A stretch of 64,000 nt of DNA from Cyathus striatus (Eukaryota > Basidiomycota > Agaricomycetes > Agaricales > Nidulariaceae), in contig JAOVFP010000003.1 of NCBI GenBank assembly GCA_025738555.1, positions 4,836,001 through 4,900,000 on the forward strand. The letters are read 5' to 3'. Positions within the stretch are counted from its first letter, which is position 1. Every line of letters begins with the position of its first letter. A program made the position numbers and the translations under genes. The notes below the pieces were generated by a model that was given only the letters and a program-made list of their open reading frames with translations, was not told the DNA's origin and made no database searches. Of this stretch, positions 1 through 11,035 are shown one piece after another.

Positions 1-1
1 G

Positions 2-124
2 ATTGTTCAGGTTATTATTACGGATGGGAACCTTGAGCAGGTGGACGAGGGTATTGAGTATATTGTTAAGACTGAGAAGGAGCTGCTCGATGGGTCAGTG
101 GCTGTTACTCAGTGCGCGTGTTGA
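2..124 (+). CDS. 3' end of a gene entering from the left, unknown product
   Basis: An open frame enters from the window edge and stops with TGA after about 40 codons. The tail is acidic, predicted helical (TDGNLEQVDEGIEYI) and ends in Gln-Cys-Ala-Cys. A C-terminal Cys-x-Cys can be geranylgeranylated in Rab GTPases, but the rest of the tail does not look like a Rab hypervariable region, so I do not assign that. Codon use is clean and no intron signal interrupts it. I do not recognise the family from 40 residues. Confidence 0.5.
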   Translation: MVQVIITDGNLEQVDEGIEYIVKTEKELLDGSVAVTQCAC

Positions 125-246
125 TGTGTTGACTTGAAGATAGAATGGATGCGTGGTGTACAAAGCAGCATGGAAAGGTACATTTCCTCCCTTAATTGTC
201 TTAAACTTATGATTTATTTTTATAGTCTGGATTAACAAAAGCGTGC

Positions 247-558
247 TTAGAATCCCCACATACCCGTGAATTTGTATCGAACAAAATCCTCGAATACGTG
301 AAGAAATGGATACCCAATCAACGTGTAGGAGTGCTTGCTGGAAATTCGGTGCATGCGGATAGATCGTTCCTTGTCGAAGAAATGCCAGAACTGACTGACT
401 GGCTGCATTATCGGTCTCTTATTTTTCCTCTCCACGATGTTGCCAGTATACTGACATAGTTCTATTGTAACAGCATTGTCGGTGCGTTGGATATGCTTCG
501 GATTGCTAGTCTTCAAGTCGACTAATCTTCCTTGCGATAATGCAGATGTATCATCCAT
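247..558 (-). CDS. Short hypothetical ORF (103 aa)
   Basis: Open frame with an ATG and a TAA stop, containing several aromatic residues near its C-terminus (FEDFVRYKFTGMWGF). I recognise no domain, signal peptide or membrane segment. It lies tail-to-tail with the partial gene to its left. It could be the last exon of a larger minus-strand gene whose upstream exons lie before about 560, or chance. No paralogue is visible in the window. Confidence 0.25.
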   Translation of the reverse strand: MDDTSALSQGRLVDLKTSNPKHIQRTDNAVTIELCQYTGNIVERKNKRPIMQPVSQFWHFFDKERSIRMHRISSKHSYTLIGYPFLHVFEDFVRYKFTGMWGF

Positions 559-1217
559 AAAAGTAAGTACGCATTTACGCCGCAGTGCACCCTTTAAGAA
601 CTTCCCTTATTAGGAGCTTGTACGCCGATGGTATCCTGACCTGCCAATGCGAAAGCGGGTTGAAAGTAACCATAGGTGCATTTTATTTCAATACGACACA
701 TTCTGCTAGCTCTAAACCCTTTCTAGAGCGTTAGACGATATCAAAGGTTCAATAAATGGTACGTCACCCATATAACGTATCTATTTCCTGATTCATCTCA
801 CATCGTAATCTAGAACTACGGTGGTATCGGCAAAATGTGTTTGTTAGTCCTGCCAGTTCTTCATCAACCTCTCGCGGGTCCGCCTTGGCCGGGAAATAAA
901 TAGAACGTGGCTTCAGCGCTTTCCCTTATGAAGTTTATCGTGTTGCAGTAACATATAAATTGTCGCTCCTTTTTGTCGCGCTGGAATTACAGCCATTACA
1001 GCTTCCGGTTTGTCTCGAAGATGGCTGCCATTTTTAGCCAGTGAGGCTAACTTACCACATATAATTGGATATTAATCGTATACCAAATAATAAGCGCATT
1101 TCGCCTCTGCGCTGCCCAAATTAACTCATGTACAACTACTACCATTAGGGAAAAGGCATCACATATTTACAACAGATCTAATACTTCGGTAATGCACCAG
1201 ATAGGAAACAAACCTAC
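559..1217. other. Gene-free spacer
   Basis: AT-rich sequence, no convincing ORF or repeat. It contains the presumed 3' untranslated region of the reductase on its right. Confidence 0.5.
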
Positions 1218-2609
1218 TCAGGCTCCAACAGACCAAACCTTCTCGACCTCCGTGATGTCCTTGATGAGATCCTCTAAAGTCTTCTCCGGCGACGTATACT
1301 CAAGCTTAAGCACCTCGCGTGACCTCGTCGAATCCAACGTCGAAAGCGTAGGCGGGACATCCGGGAGGGTAGCCGGATCAACAACATTAAGACTTGGATA
1401 CGTTTTCTTCAAATATCCAGCTAACTGTTTCCAGCCGTAAAGGCCCCAGCTGATCAGGAAGCGCTTTTCCTCCGGGGCTGCGCGGGGTAGCTCTAGAGCT
1501 AACACGTGTGCCTTTGCAACATCGCGAACGTCCACGATGAATGGAATTGAAGCCGGCGGAGCGTTTCCGTTGATCAGTTCGTAGATGTGGATATTGGTGC
1601 CCATGTTGGATTTCGCCGGGGCTGGGAAGTGTGGTGCGTAGGGACCGATAACTACGCCTGGAAGTACTACATGGATCCAAATAGGTTTGGCAATTGATTG
1701 CGAGAGGGATGAAAATGTCGTGACTCACTGGTTGCAATGTCTAGCTTTGGGTGTTTCTTCGCAAAGTCCCAGACGGCCTTCTCAGCTAGAATCTTGGAAC
1801 AGAAGTAGACGAAGAGCCTGTTGCTTTCCGCCTGTGCGTGGATTTCATCGTCACTGGGAACCTTTCCCCAATCTTTAACGTTGTGAGTGGCTGATAACTA
1901 TGCCTTAGGCGTATCTTGCTTACCGGATTCCGTGAAGTTGACACCAGCGAAGGCAACCTTGAAGTCAGCTAGAGGGGCGAATAAGTCACGAAAGATTGAG
2001 ATTGAAATGGTTGCTTACGATCTATAACAGTACCGGCACTACTGGTCACGACTATTTTCTCGATCCCAGCCTTTTCTGCTTGCGTCAGGACATTAAGAGT
2101 CCCATCCAAGGCACCCTGGTTATTGTATGCATCAGGAACCCTGTCACGTCTGCGAAACACAAGATAGCTCACCTTGAGCGTGTCCTCAACGGACGCTTTT
2201 CCTGGCTGGGGGGATGCGACGTGGAACACGACATCTACGCCTTCATTTGTACGCGTTAAATCGTTTTTGACTGATATAGGACAATGATTACCAACCTTTC
2301 AGAGCCTCAGAGATATCGCTTTTAGCAATATCGTCGATCTGTGCAAACTCCAGACCCGGAACGTTGATGGTCTTTCGAAGAGACTCCGCTTTAGGGCCTC
2401 GAGCAGTTCTGAGTGACAGGTGAGTATTTGATAGCGAGTGATTCGGGGAGACAGTTAGTACCCTCTAACACGATAACCCTTTTGCAGGAGCTGGTCAATG
2501 ACATGACCAGCTATGAAGCCACTGGCACCAGTAACCTGTAACATAATTAAAACAGGCGTTCGGTACGAAGGGAGACGAGACGGCGTACAAGTGCGAGTTT
2601 TCCTGACAT
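1218..2609 (-). CDS. NAD(P)-dependent SDR reductase (dihydroflavonol/cinnamoyl-CoA reductase-like), copy A
   Basis: Extended short-chain dehydrogenase that probably reduces a carbonyl or aldehyde with NADPH in the cytosol; the substrate is unknown. The spliced product is about 340 aa. The N-terminal Rossmann motif TGASGFIAGHV follows a first exon of seven codons. Further in are VVFHVASP, VVTSS and the catalytic YFCSK (Tyr-x3-Lys), then VDVRDVAKAHVLAL, typical of the family. Splitting it at the same seven places as the paralogue at 13.3 kb gives an uninterrupted frame with GT-AG borders, so it looks functional. The start is chosen because MSGKLAL is shared by both copies. It is divergently oriented from the decayed FAD monooxygenase at 3.5 kb. 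A TATA-like element lies 92 bp upstream. Confidence 0.88.
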
Positions 2610-2700
2610 ATTAGTGTGGATAATTGAAGAATTCCAAATGGTGTCGATCTCAAAACTGTAAACGAGCTGGTTGTTGACCGAAGAAACAGACAAGCAGCAT

Positions 2701-2720
2701 CCTCTTTATATCGACTGGCT
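2701..2720 (-). promoter_or_regulatory. TATA-box element of reductase A
   Basis: Read on minus, GATATAAAGAGG lies in a 20-base block that differs at one base from the block 91 bp before the paralogous reductase start at 13.25 kb. The preserved sequence and spacing, within otherwise diverged upstream DNA, argue for a real core promoter. Confidence 0.6.
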
Positions 2721-2895
2721 GGCCAAGAGGCTAAGGCAGAGACGCGCGTATTGGTAAACTACAAAGGATTATGATCACTAAGAACTCATACATTTGCATA
2801 TGCAAGGGGGAGCGGGACAATCACCGGAAGCGATGACAACTTCGACTTGGATAACTTTTGCATAAAGTCAAAGTTTAGATGCCGGGTGCACGGGA

Positions 2896-3045
2896 GGTAA
2901 CGCGGTTAATATGCAGAGCGCTGGTCGGCTACACGGCCAGCGGCCTTTATAACCCGATGGCTAACGGGCGGCAACGCGGCTAATGTGCAGAGCACCGGTC
3001 GGTAGCACGGTTAATGACGCTTATAGCCTTTTATAACTCGATCTT
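2896..3045. repeat. Two-copy tandem repeat, unit about 74 bp
   Basis: A unit starting GGYAACGCGGYTAAT and ending near TTTATAACCCGAT occurs at 2896 and again at 2970, with a partial third pass from about 3001. It is GC-richer than the flanks. It sits between reductase A and the monooxygenase remnant, about 290 bp upstream of the reductase. Confidence 0.6.
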
Positions 3046-3449
3046 CAGTAATTGCTTAGAGAGACGTTTGCACAGACAGGTCGACAGCCGCTGGAATACG
3101 TGTATACTTGCCGTGCCGACGTATCGCAGTGACAACTTTCGAAAGTACAGACCGTACACTGGATAAACAAAATGACAATCAAGTATGATCACTGGAAGGA
3201 TATGCTAGTTTAATAACATGGGGGGTATACCTCTCGGGGATCGCTGTGAAATCCTAATTTCCCCCAGCTGGGCTGCAATCGGTCTGGACCATACTGTGTC
3301 TCAGTTTCAACAGTCATGGTATGGATACACGTCAGCGCAGCGTATATGGGTACTTACCTCTGAAGACTCCTGCGGTTTGGACACAAGTTACGCGGTGTTG
3401 ACACCGACGGTATGTCTTTCTTCTGTTCATTCTATCGCTCACCTGAACT

Positions 3450-5001
3450 GCCGCGCAGTTGACAGCAGCTGGAGCTGACATAGGTGTTTGGTACCGTCCT
3501 TGGAGAGTTTTAGAAAAGTTGGGACTTAGTGATGAACTTGTTCAGACATCTTACGCGAAACCCACAAACGAAATAAGTACGTTTTTCTGTGCTGTGCATT
3601 AGTCCTTTGCACGTGAGCTTACAAGGTTTCCAAGTTCATTCTATGACTTTTAGAAAGAGTGATGAAAAAGAAGGTGTAGAGTTCCTTAAATTCTTTACGC
3701 AAGGCAAGCTTCGTGACACTGTCACACCATTACTTTCCTAATTATAACTTGCTGTTAACAGGCACTTATCTCACTCTTCATCGCTCTGATTTTCAACGGG
3801 CCCTCCTTGATCATTTACCGGCGGACTACAAGATGCATTGCTCCAAGCGACTGGCATCATACACAAAGCTCAGATTGGCAGGCAAAATAATATTAGTATT
3901 CCAGGATGGATCAACGTCTACATGTGACATATTGGTCGGCGCTGATGGCGTTAGGTCAGTTGTCCGGCGCAACTTGCTTGAGAAAGAAGCAGTGAAGGCA
4001 ATGGAGAAGGGCAACACGGAGGAGGCTAGTAAACTTCTCGCTGCCTGCGCCCCTGTTTGGCACGGAGCAGAAATATACAGAGGATTAATCCCAATCGAGA
4101 AAATTCAAGGAGATATTAACGCTGGACTGCTGAAGGCCCCTGCGAATTCCACACAGTTCGTAGGAAAGAATGCGGTGAGTGGGTTGCGCAAGAATTCCGA
4201 GATCTTTGAACTAGAATGTCACACTAGAGTATGATGCTGTACCCTATTGCTAATGGAACGATGGTTAACATCGCCGCTTCATATGTACGACCGCATCTGG
4301 CATATACTGAATATCCTGGCCCATGAGTTACCTCGGTAGAACTCACGAAATGGCTATCTGCTTTTGATGGTTGGGAGCCACAAGTGCACGCTTGGCTTCG
4401 TGTATGCTCTATTTTTATTGTTCGATCTTTTCCTATCTGATGTATCAACTACAATAGCATATTGAGAAGCCTACGAAATGGGCTGTTCACACTGTCAGAC
4501 CTTTACCAACTCCTGTGTCTGAAGGAGTGGCACTCATGGGTAATGCTGTAAGAAATCTTTGATGAACTATGTCTATCTAACGTTTCTATCTAACTAAATT
4601 TCTCCAAACTATAAGGCTCACACGATGGTGCCTCGCTAGGGATCGGGAGGAGGTGAACAATTAAGGTAACGACCTAATTTTGGTGCTTGTTCAACTTTGA
4701 CAACTCATATCAACGTTAATAATGACAAGATGCATACTTTCTTGGGTCACTGCTAGGCCATCTTCAACAACTAAGGAAACACTGACCTGCGCTGTCTATT
4801 TATGACCAGTACAGATGCCCATTTTCCATGGATGTCGCAAACGATCAATTCGACTATCTTGGTTGTGCTGTGGAAGCAAAAACGACAAGGCGGAAGGAGG
4901 TTGGGGAAGCAATTACGAAGAATTGGGAGTGGGCATGGTTCACTACAATTGACGAATCTTTGGAAGCTCTTGATGAATTGTCGGCAGGGAATGACATGTA
5001 A
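3450..5001 (+). pseudogene. Decayed FAD-dependent monooxygenase (salicylate-hydroxylase-like), copy A
   Basis: Closely follows the intact gene at 18.9-20.7 kb through most exons, including its introns. It is broken several ways. The first exon and the FAD dinucleotide motif are missing; homology starts within the codons for LTAAGA. In the GD-motif exon the sequence reads as AHTMVPR followed by a stop, where the intact copy has AHAMMPHQ. Small indels disturb the same exon, and an internal stretch is lost near 4840. The middle exon still gives a clean frame with LHRSDFQ and GADGVRSVVRR. The family hydroxylates aromatic or polyketide-like substrates using FAD and NAD(P)H. This copy cannot make a full enzyme. 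Confidence 0.85.
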
Positions 5002-5451
5002 GTTTTCTGGCGTTAATCGTGTTGCTATACATTCACAGGACACTTTTAAGGCTTCGGAGATCATAAGTAGTATGCGCTTGATCGCCGGTAATTAAATATG
5101 GGAGTACCGAGCCAATCAATCATGACTTGTTACTACACACAACTTTAATTGCGGATGTGTTTGAGAGGAATGGTTTATGTGTGTGGCGCACGTCAAGCTG
5201 CTCGAATAACTTCGTCGAAATTTTAATGGCGTCTGCAATGCTGTGCTTATCAGTCCTTGCTGTTAGAATCACAAAGCATATGTGCACTGCAGTAGTAGTA
5301 TCATACTGCATCACGGTATCCCCCTCCATCTATCGCGAATATTTAACTAACCCATCATACTACTTTGATTTGTATCTTCCCAGTCTACGGCTTGAGGTGA
5401 GTAATACGCCCTAGCGCTCTTCGATGGCACTGTAACACTACGTACGCAGAC
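5002..5451. other. Spacer upstream of membrane protein gene
   Basis: No supported gene. It presumably holds the promoter of the gene starting at 5452; I see no sharp TATA element. Confidence 0.4.
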
Positions 5452-7257
5452 ATGGTAAGCAGCTACCTGGTAGTCCTTTTGCATGTCGCGCTTCTTTCTG
5501 TGCCATCACGGGCGTCGGTCGACTTCAAATCCTGCCTGCTCAGTGTTACCCAGGGCTGCTGTGGCCCTATTGGGTTGAACAACTTGGGTTATCATGTGAA
5601 CGCATCCGAGGCCACGGCGATCAGTTATGAAAATTGTCTGAAATACTGTGGTGCAGGCCAGGAACCCTTTCAGTGGACTCCCTTTTCTCAACAATTTAGC
5701 TCATGGTTGCTTCCGTGGCTTGCACTTATTTCACAGACCCCGTTCGGCTCAAGCGATAAACTCCTCAATTTAGAAACAATGTTGCTGACTGTAGGGTCAC
5801 CTACTTTAGGAGCTTATTCACTTGCACTGACGGCTCTAAACGGCCGGTGGTTAGCCAATCTCTTCAGTGAATATCGTTACCCCAATGTACGAAACGCCAT
5901 TCGCGTACTCAGTAGCCTTCAGCAGTCCCCCCTTAGGGTCAATAACGACGAGGCTTTACTTGCTTCTCTCATTGTACTCCCAGAGAATGATGGGTGGTGG
6001 GATGAGCTTGTTGTGTGGCTTGATTATACATATTCTTGGTCGATTTCGGCAGCCACTTCGATCGCATGGGTGGCTATTGCCTACTTGTTTACCGTCGTTG
6101 ATTCTTTCACCAACGATTTTAGCGGAACCTATGGGATGATTGGGCAAGGGGTTGGGTCACTCTGGCTCTGGCTTATTCCAATTGTCATAGGATGGCTACA
6201 GATATCTCCTCAATGCGACTCCATTCGACTGCGTATAGCTATGGAAAGGGCTAACGGGATAGCTTACGTTGTTGAAGATAGTACTGGGGACATTGTACCC
6301 GCTACGACCGTTTCTGGCGACCGTGCGATTTACCTTGACTTCAGTAGTCAGAATACTCTTCGAGTGGACGAGCAATGTACTGCTCCCATCTACAATTACG
6401 CCCGCTTTTTGCCATGGATACAAGCGGTCGAAAAGGTTTCTGATGCCTATTTCGCAGCTTCCCGTAATGCACAGCGACATAAACCTGTAAAACCCCTTGC
6501 AACTTGGGTAGAGGCAGAGAGGGGCCAACCCGTTCACAGAGAAAATCGAATGGGAGGAAGCAGCACTGAGATTTCTCAGTATTGCGGAGTCTTTCCTATC
6601 GAGGAAGATGCTTCTCACAGAAGGCGGTGGGGAGGATCTCGGCGCGCCTTTCCGCGCATGCTTGTGGCATCTGGGCTAGCGCTTATGCTACAATGGGGAA
6701 CTACGGGTGCTGCAGTTGTTGCTGCCTGGTTTACTCCTACCCGGGGTGAGTATTCAGCGTTCACCGAGGTTAATGCATTTGCAATCACGCATTTACACCT
6801 AGTTCCACCAGGGTTGGGATGTCGCTCAAGCTCATATCTGGTCTATGGGATATTATCCACTATTGTCTGGTTCCTTCTTGTTGTCTCGAGTATTCTTTCG
6901 CATTATGCTACGATCGAGTTAATGGATGGCAGCAAACGAAGAAGAATCTCTCGCGGAACTGTTGCAAGTACACTTGCAATTTTACTACGCCGTGCAGGAA
7001 AATTCATTGCCTCGATTAATGCCATATGGATCGTTGCATCATGCATGTTTCAATTCACAAATTTTTACGACACGTGCTATTGCAACAGTAGCGTGTTGGG
7101 GCTCGGAAGCGGTGCGTACAACGTGATATTACTGACGAAAGATGACCTCTCCAAAATGCGGATTGCATGGAGCGGTGGGATTGGATTAGCGGGGGGAACT
7201 ACATTGATTTTCTTCATCTTCATAAATCTCTTGATAAATCCTACCTTGCCTGAATGA
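5452..7257 (+). CDS. Polytopic membrane protein of unknown function, copy 1
   Basis: About 580-600 aa. A cleavable signal peptide (residues 1-21, ending PSRAS) is followed by a Cys-containing extracellular segment (CLLSVTQGCC, then NCLKYCG). Hydrophobic segments lie roughly at residues 80-100, 195-215, 230-252, 400-425, 460-485, 510-540 and 575-595. A paralogue lies at 53.1-54.9 kb with the same order and the same ending (NPTLPE versus NPSLPE). The paralogue has an intron after TPTRG, and equivalent donor and acceptor sites here suggest an in-frame intron at 6746-6811, which reads through if unspliced. I recognise no named family; these look like lineage-restricted agaricomycete membrane proteins. 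A kinase tail fragment begins right after the stop. Confidence 0.8.
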   Translation: MVSSYLVVLLHVALLSVPSRASVDFKSCLLSVTQGCCGPIGLNNLGYHVNASEATAISYENCLKYCGAGQEPFQWTPFSQQFSSWLLPWLALISQTPFGSSDKLLNLETMLLTVGSPTLGAYSLALTALNGRWLANLFSEYRYPNVRNAIRVLSSLQQSPLRVNNDEALLASLIVLPENDGWWDELVVWLDYTYSWSISAATSIAWVAIAYLFTVVDSFTNDFSGTYGMIGQGVGSLWLWLIPIVIGWLQISPQCDSIRLRIAMERANGIAYVVEDSTGDIVPATTVSGDRAIYLDFSSQNTLRVDEQCTAPIYNYARFLPWIQAVEKVSDAYFAASRNAQRHKPVKPLATWVEAERGQPVHRENRMGGSSTEISQYCGVFPIEEDASHRRRWGGSRRAFPRMLVASGLALMLQWGTTGAAVVAAWFTPTRGEYSAFTEVNAFAITHLHLVPPGLGCRSSSYLVYGILSTIVWFLLVVSSILSHYATIELMDGSKRRRISRGTVASTLAILLRRAGKFIASINAIWIVASCMFQFTNFYDTCYCNSSVLGLGSGAYNVILLTKDDLSKMRIAWSGGIGLAGGTTLIFFIFINLLINPTLPE

Positions 7258-7258
7258 G

Positions 7259-7415
7259 CCTTCTAAGGATGAAGAGAAGAATGGTGAACCCTCTCAGCCC
7301 AGGCTTTTTTCGTGGCTTTCTGAAAGTCGAAAGAGACGGTTGATTTTTGATGATGGAGAGCATGTTCGGAAGAAAGTTAAGAGAGCCACAATGAAATTTG
7401 CGTCACGACGACGAT
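7259..7415 (+). pseudogene. Detached C-terminal tail of a FunK1 kinase
   Basis: Translating just past the membrane gene stop gives SESRKRRLIFDDGEHVRKK. This matches the last residues of the FunK1 kinase at 14.8 kb (CESRKRHLPFDDNEEHVRKK), and the similarity continues into that gene's 3' flank (AATGAA..TTGCGTCACGACGA). There is no kinase domain, start codon or upstream exon. It is a breakpoint scar of a duplication, not a gene. Confidence 0.75.
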
Positions 7416-8120
7416 ATTCCAGTACGCTATCTTGTAGTACATACTCACATAGTATAGGCATACACTTTGATCTTTGAACATAAATAACATACATATTTCA
7501 TGAACTTGTACACACGGCAACTAAGTTCGCCAACGTCAGTTCACATGATCGACGAAAGGAAGCATGAAGGTGAAGTAGTGAATGAAGTCCTAGTTCAAAT
7601 GTTGCGGAAAATAAACCTTTCCCTTTGATACAACACTTTATTGCAATCCTATGTATTCAACTCATCAACACTAATCGAAACAGAAAACACAGACGATAGA
7701 CGATAGATATACCAGTACAGATGACGAGCGCAGCGAGAGAGCAAGGAACAGTAAAAGGAATAGGAAAGTTGTAAAGCTGTAAAGTTGTATGTAAGCAACG
7801 CGTGAGATGCATTCGTGCAGGGAATTGTGGAGGAGAGGTAAGATGAGAGATGCATGCCAGAGGGAAGATGCGTGTGGTGTAGTTAGATGATGTGCATGAA
7901 GGTATGAGGATGCGGATGGGACGGGATAATCATATGGATAAGTACATGTGCTTTACATTGTACAACCAGTCCAAGGGTAGAAGAGGATGCGGGTGTAGGG
8001 GAAGAAAGCAAGGGCGAGAGCGAGATTAGGGTATTCAGCTCGGCGTAGGCGTGAGGTGATACAGGTGTAGCGTGTAGCAAGAGGGTGCGACGATAAGAAA
8101 GAAACAATGTCACAGCCAGG
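7416..8120. other. Gene-free spacer
   Basis: No coding exon supported. It holds the 3' flank of the Mo25-like gene, and only short chance ORFs are seen. Confidence 0.5.
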
Positions 8121-9538
8121 TTACAGTTGTTGAATCTGCACAATCAAAAACTGTTTCTCATCCGTGAATTGTTCATCTACCGCCTCTTGTTAGCAAGGAA
8201 GGATTGTGGATAGCAAGAGAAAGAACAAACCTTCTTTATCGTTATGGAATCCTTTAAGGAACACCAGCAACTTCTCCTGATTCCTCCTCAGAATAGCCTC
8301 AATCTGAGGTGGCTTCTTGGGATTCGCAACGAAAACCTACACGACAACCCCACATCAGCCCGCTGAGTCTAATCCAAAAGGAACAATCCCACCTTAAATA
8401 CATGAAACGCCTCGAACTGGATATTTTTACTTTTATCCCTCAGAAGATTCATCATCATCTTCAAATTCGCCTCATTCGCAATATACCGTGTCATAACACT
8501 GAAGTTGGCGCGGTCGAGGAGGATCTCGCCGAGGAGCTTTAGCGATTGCCGTTTGGTTACATAGTTGTTTGAGAGGATGAGTGTTGTAAATGAGTTGAAG
8601 AACTATATTTGAAGCGGGTGAGACATGGAAGAAGGCGAGACAGCGACAGGGGAGCTTACGCGATCATAGTTCTTATCGAGGTACTCTGCGACCATGGGCT
8701 TGTGTCTCGTAAGTGTCTCTTTAAGATTGGCAAAGGCATCGCATGATATCCCAAACGTGGTGGTTTCGATGTAATGAGGAAATTTATAGAATCTAAAGAT
8801 TGGGTTAAATAACGAGACCGAGATCCAACAGAGATACGCACTGATCACTGTACAGTAAAATCTTGCACAACTGCTCGTGCCTCAGCATTTCCTTCAGAAT
8901 CATCCCCGTATTCAGCGCGACCTCTTCATTCTCGTACCCTGCCAAGGCGGCAAATATGACGTCGGGTTTCTTGACGAGGTATTCGACGGTCGGCCAGCGC
9001 GAGCCGATCTGTCTCCGGAGGAGATTGTTAAAGATCTGAACTACGTCCTTGCGTGCTTCGAACTCGAAGCGGTAGATGTGGATCAGGAGAAGGTGTAGGA
9101 GGTCGGTGTTGTATGTTTCTTGTGCAAGCTGGGCTACGAGCTCTGGGACGGGTTCTATGCGAGGAGTGTTAGTTGTGGGATGATAAGGAGCGTAACATGA
9201 ATGTACCTCCATCGCCAAGAAGTATACCCTTGATCTGCTGAAGGTTCTTGGACACTTCTTCGCCTGCCTAAGTGAACAGAATTGAATCCGTGGTCAGAAT
9301 TCAATTTCGTCAATAACCAGAAGAGGCATTCTCCATATCCGCAACACCCGTCAATCGCATCTCAAACGCTAATCAATGCACTATCCACACCCCCAACCTG
9401 CCCCAGAACAAAAGTACGTAAACCCACCTTCCGTCTAGTCTCACTTCCAGGAGCACTCGACTCGAGTTTCGGAACGGCATCGCGCAGGCCACGGACGAGG
9501 TCAGGCGGTGTGCGCTGTTTAGTCTTGAAAAAGTTCAT
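8121..9538 (-). CDS. hym1: Mo25/Cab39-family scaffold protein (Hym1)
   Basis: Armadillo-like helical scaffold that binds and activates GCK/STE20-type kinases; in fungi Hym1 acts in the RAM/MOR polarity and cell-separation pathway with the NDR kinase. The start [15 protein letters not shown] matches the family N-terminus (short basic stretch, then a helix with P-x-D-LV). Downstream exons give [101 protein letters not shown] and a C-terminus ending VQIQQL. Spliced length is about 330 aa, normal for the family. Introns are short with GT-AG borders. Single copy here, a conserved housekeeping gene amid variable neighbours. Confidence 0.95.
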
Positions 9539-11035
9539 AATTGTGGCTTGTTAATTATTGTGGGGGTAGAATGGAGGGCGGGTGAAGGAGAATGGGGGGT
9601 ATGGAGGGCGACGGGTTCTATGGAGGGCTGTGGACTGGATATGGGGAGTATGGAGGATGTGCTCGACGAGAGGTGCTTAGTCTGCTGTAGGACCCTGCAA
9701 TTATCCTAATGCAGTCTTGGTTCACTTTCGGACGTGCGGTCCGGATCCCGTTTGTGCCTCACAGCCGCTGCGTCTCTTTGCGTCCCACGTTCGTCACTTC
9801 CACTCATCATGACCTCAGCTGCAGCGCTTCAGCTTGCACTCATCGTCTGTCATTGGCACATCTTTTAAATTTAGATCTTAGAGTCTAAATGGCTAAACTT
9901 TCATTTATCTGACACTAAAGCCACATGATGAAAACCTTGTAAAAGCCTCCGATTGCTCTGACTTTCCACTGCTTGCTTTCCACTGTTTGCACCCTTGTTG
10001 GAAGAATCACTGCAACGTTTCCTAAATTGTAGTATCCGTGTAACCCGTAAGTTCAATCAAGCTTACTCAGTTCGGGGTGATCTACATTGCGCTCAGCTCA
10101 CGAGGCATTTGAATGCCAGATAATCTAGACGCATCGGCCGTATTTAGGCCAAACCAGAGATCAGTGATGATTATCTTTGTACGCGCAGAGTTCTGGCCAG
10201 ATACAACATATTGAATGCCAGAAGGGCGTCCTTGCAGACTTTGTCACTTTGGAGAGAAGTGTTATGTCCATACTTTGAAGGATCTCTCAGGCTCTGTTTC
10301 TATTGTATTACCAGGAGAATGCCGAGATGTCAAGATTCTAGTACCGTCTGCAATACGCAATCTCGAAGTCGTATCCTTGAAAGGTAGAAAATACCCATAC
10401 ATTATGTAGCTTGTTTGCTAATGTCTTTTCGATGCGTAGGCGATATGCTAATAATTTGTCAAACACAATGAACCACATGCTGAAGGTGGCTAAATGCTAC
10501 TCAATGTCGATCTTCGGTTATGTATCCGTGCCGAAGGAACGCGTCAGCTAGCTGCCTCGAAGAATGCGCCACCAGGCTTCATCCCTGCCTTTTTTAAAAA
10601 ATCGTGTATACATCTCGTGACAAGAATAACACTAGCCAGGGAAATATCATCCGCGCGATTTCGTTCTGAGAAGTGCAACATACAGGTGTTCCTCAAGGAC
10701 TGGGTCGTTTTCACCATCCCAACGTCTTCTTGTCCATGATAGGCTTTCAATAGCCATGTTTTAGAGATCTTTTTGTGCCCACCTGTCACAACGTGTTACT
10801 GGGCCTTGGAGGTTTGTTAGAGACTGGTGCTGTAATGTGCATTACAGGTTAAATCCCACAGAATCATGATGATGAAGCCGAGGCATGCGTGTACGTGTGG
10901 TGCTGATATGTCCAAGTTTCTCTTTGCAGCTTTATCACTCCACTTCTGAACAAACATGACGGGCTAAGACGACGTATATAGAGTCAGACCACAGAGGAGA
11001 ATCCCCATCTCATTCCTATCTTTTCGGTTAAAACC
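9539..11035. other. Intergenic region between divergent genes
   Basis: It contains G-rich purine runs (GGAGGG-type) at about 9560-9660 just upstream of the Mo25 gene, and the promoter of the aldo-keto reductase on the right. Small overlapping ORFs at 10215-10409 and 10494-10789 have no recognisable homology or splice support. Confidence 0.4.

Noticed and set aside
2..124. Rab GTPase C-terminus based on Cys-x-Cys
   Set aside because: The preceding residues do not resemble a Rab tail, and the rest of the gene is outside the window.
1192..1440. Plus-strand ORFs over the minus reductase, and similar antisense ORFs over the GH43, kinase and membrane genes
   Set aside because: They are shadows of well-supported coding sequence on the other strand.
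3218..3478. 86-aa plus ORF as a separate gene
   Set aside because: It overlaps the truncated edge of the decayed monooxygenase and has no independent support.
3450..5001. Repeat-induced point mutation as the cause of decay
   Set aside because: C-to-T type nonsense changes exist, but breaks are mainly truncations and indels, and I cannot measure dinucleotide bias by eye.
10215..10789. Short ORFs between Mo25 and aldo-keto reductase
   Set aside because: Overlapping frames on both strands without homology or codon pattern.
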